Shown here one piece after another: positions 6,642-7,931 of a stretch of 7,931 bases of DNA; positions within the stretch are counted from its first letter, which is position 1; every line of letters begins with the position of its first letter. The notes beneath the pieces were generated by a model. It did not search any database and was not told the origin of the DNA. It worked only from the letters and a program-made list of their open reading frames with translations. The position numbers and the translations under genes were made by a program. Location: positions 1-7,931 of the forward strand of contig JAJYCM010000118.1 in assembly GCA_021778375.1 (NCBI GenBank), read 5' to 3'. This DNA comes from Bacteroidota bacterium (GTDB taxonomy: Bacteria; Bacteroidota; Ignavibacteria; Ignavibacteriales; Ignavibacteriaceae).

Positions 6642-7868
6642 GTGCCTGTAGCAGATACAAAAACTATTTTAAGTAATTTTGCAAGCACAATTCCAGCAAC
6701 ATATTTGGGGCAGGATAGGGTAGGCTACCTGCTTGAGAATATTGAAAAGCTGAATTCCAATGAAAGCCTGGCTTTACGAGCGCTCTTCAATAAATTTCTA
6801 ACGGGAATGATCGAAAGAGACGCATCGGATATTGAAATTGGCGGGCATGGAAACAATAGTTACGTGTGGCTAAGAATATTCGGTAACAAAGAAAGGGTCA
6901 AGGAGTACCCTCAATTTTCGACCGATGAATCAGCAATTATGATTATTAATTTGTTGAATGCCAACCAACGTAAGTATTTATCTCTTACTAAGAGTTTAGA
7001 CTTCAGTTATACATATCATTACGAAAGAAAAAACACCTATGTCAGATTCAGGGCGAATGCATATTTCGACCTCGATACTCTCGCATTAAATATGCGTTCG
7101 ATAAACCTTTCTGTCAGATCAATTGATTCATACGGATTTCATCCTAATGTATTAAAATCATTAAGTCACTCATATATAAAATTTGGGCTAACATTAGTTA
7201 CAGGAATTACAGGCTCAGGAAAGTCAAGCACACTCGATGCAATAATAGACGCCCATAATCGAACTGATCCCGCACACATAGTAATTATTGCCGCGCCTGT
7301 TGAGTTTGTCCATCAGTCAAATACTGCATTAATAAGGCACCGGGAAGTCGGGCGTGATGTTTTATCATTTAAGGACGGCGTAACTCAAGCGCTAAGACAG
7401 GACCCGGATATAATTGTAATAGGTGAAATGAGAGATCCGGATACTATAATAGCTGCTTTGGAAGTTACAGATACCGGGCACAAAGTATTCTCAACCCTGC
7501 ATACATCAAGTGCGGTTGAATCGATTGACAGAATAGTTGCAGAGGTTCACCCAAATGAACAAGAGAGAATAAGAAATAGACTTGCCGATGTACTGGTAGC
7601 TATTGTCTCGCAGAAATTAGTACCTAGTTTAGATGGGAAAAGAGTGCTGGCTAAAGAAGTATTAATAGTTACGCCCAGCGTTAAAGCAGCTATAAAGAAT
7701 AATAATACAAGTGAAATATACATGATGATCAATCAAGGTTCTACTTCCGGAATGATTACTATGGAGCAGGATTTAAAGAGATTATATTTAAGTAAAAGAA
7801 TTTCATTAGAGAATGCAATTTCTTATGCAAATAATAAAACAGTAATTCAGCAAATTTTATCAGCATAA
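6642..7868 (+). CDS. pilT: PilT-like ATPase with altered Asp box
   Basis: This 408-residue protein is a PilT/VirB11-family secretion ATPase without the MshEN domain and without tetracysteines, as expected for the PilT branch. The N-terminal PAS-like part carries RDASDIEIGG (59-68), where PilT usually has SDLHL. Walker A is GITGSGKSS (188-196). Walker B is DPDIIVIGEMRD (254-265) with E262, and the His box is TGHKVFSTLHTSSA (278-291). The Asp box, normally IEDPIE, reads IAAPVE (216-221), so both acidic residues are lost. The C-terminal AIRNLIRE motif is degenerate (SVKAAIKN, 346-353), followed by the family-like GMITMEQDLKRLY (370-382). PilT is usually near 345 residues; the excess is mainly about 45 residues at the N-terminus. 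The start must be GTG at 6642 or later, because TAA immediately precedes it in frame and the next in-frame ATG is around residue 56. The likely role is pilus retraction or regulation, perhaps in hetero-complex with another PilT. Confidence 0.85.
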   Translation: MPVADTKTILSNFASTIPATYLGQDRVGYLLENIEKLNSNESLALRALFNKFLTGMIERDASDIEIGGHGNNSYVWLRIFGNKERVKEYPQFSTDESAIMIINLLNANQRKYLSLTKSLDFSYTYHYERKNTYVRFRANAYFDLDTLALNMRSINLSVRSIDSYGFHPNVLKSLSHSYIKFGLTLVTGITGSGKSSTLDAIIDAHNRTDPAHIVIIAAPVEFVHQSNTALIRHREVGRDVLSFKDGVTQALRQDPDIIVIGEMRDPDTIIAALEVTDTGHKVFSTLHTSSAVESIDRIVAEVHPNEQERIRNRLADVLVAIVSQKLVPSLDGKRVLAKEVLIVTPSVKAAIKNNNTSEIYMMINQGSTSGMITMEQDLKRLYLSKRISLENAISYANNKTVIQQILSA

Positions 7869-7931
7869 TGAATGTGATAATCTTTACATATTGCGAAGGT
7901 AACGATACAAAACTTGCAGTCTTTACAAAAG
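7868..7931 (+). CDS. Start of next pilus-operon gene (partial, unidentified)
   Basis: An ATG at 7868-7870 overlaps the stop of the PilT-like gene by one base (TAATG) and the frame stays open for 21 codons to the window end, beginning MNVIIFTYCEGNDTKLAVFT. The one-base stop/start overlap is a typical sign of translational coupling, so I take it as the next gene of the operon. Too little is present to name a family. A PilM-like or other assembly component would fit the position, but that is only positional inference. Confidence 0.55.
   Translation, partial: MNVIIFTYCEGNDTKLAVFTK

Noticed and set aside
7547..7732. Antisense open frame inside the PilT-like gene
   Set aside because: It is fully overlapped by the PilT-like gene and shows only low-complexity hydrophobic residues.

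Overview
The window is AT-rich and has two divergent halves separated by about 690 bases without a confident gene. The gene content suggests a Gram-negative member of the Bacteroidota/Ignavibacteriota (Fibrobacterota-Chlorobiota-Bacteroidota) group. On the minus strand there is a FISUMP-domain lipoprotein and a protein resembling the DUF4369-type N-terminus of TlpA-like thioredoxins, both typical of that group. On the plus strand there is a type IV pilus-type machine, which classical Bacteroidia usually lack but some Ignavibacteria-like lineages have. This placement is inference from gene families only.

Left half, minus strand: a lipoprotein of 419 residues (carboxypeptidase-regulatory-like domain, fibronectin-III-like domain, FISUMP domain) is followed 44 bases later by the first 225 codons of a secreted TlpA/ResA-like protein that runs off the left edge. 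No terminator lies between them, so they are probably co-transcribed.

Middle (1982-2674): there is no confident gene. Present are two long perfect inverted repeats, a short sequence repeated about 170 bases apart, and several overlapping short open stretches that may be a decayed gene.

Right half, plus strand: a small pilin-like protein with an unusual start (MGQQQ followed directly by a hydrophobic helix, no Glu at +5), a strong hairpin terminator, a PilC/GspF-type platform protein, a PilB/GspE-type assembly ATPase joined to it by an ATGA overlap, and a PilT-like ATPase. A further gene starts at 7868 in a TAATG overlap and leaves the window. Together these look like the motor core of a pilus or pseudopilus: PilC sits in the inner membrane, PilB drives polymerisation, and the PilT-like ATPase would drive or tune retraction. 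The terminator behind the pilin probably lets the subunit be made in excess of the machinery.

The most unusual points are the PilT-like ATPase, whose Asp-box Glu-Asp pair is replaced by Ala-Ala while Walker A, Walker B and the His box remain, and whose AIRNLIRE retraction motif is degenerate; the pilin's minimal leader; and the long C-terminal tail on PilC. No prepilin peptidase, secretin or minor pilin is visible here.
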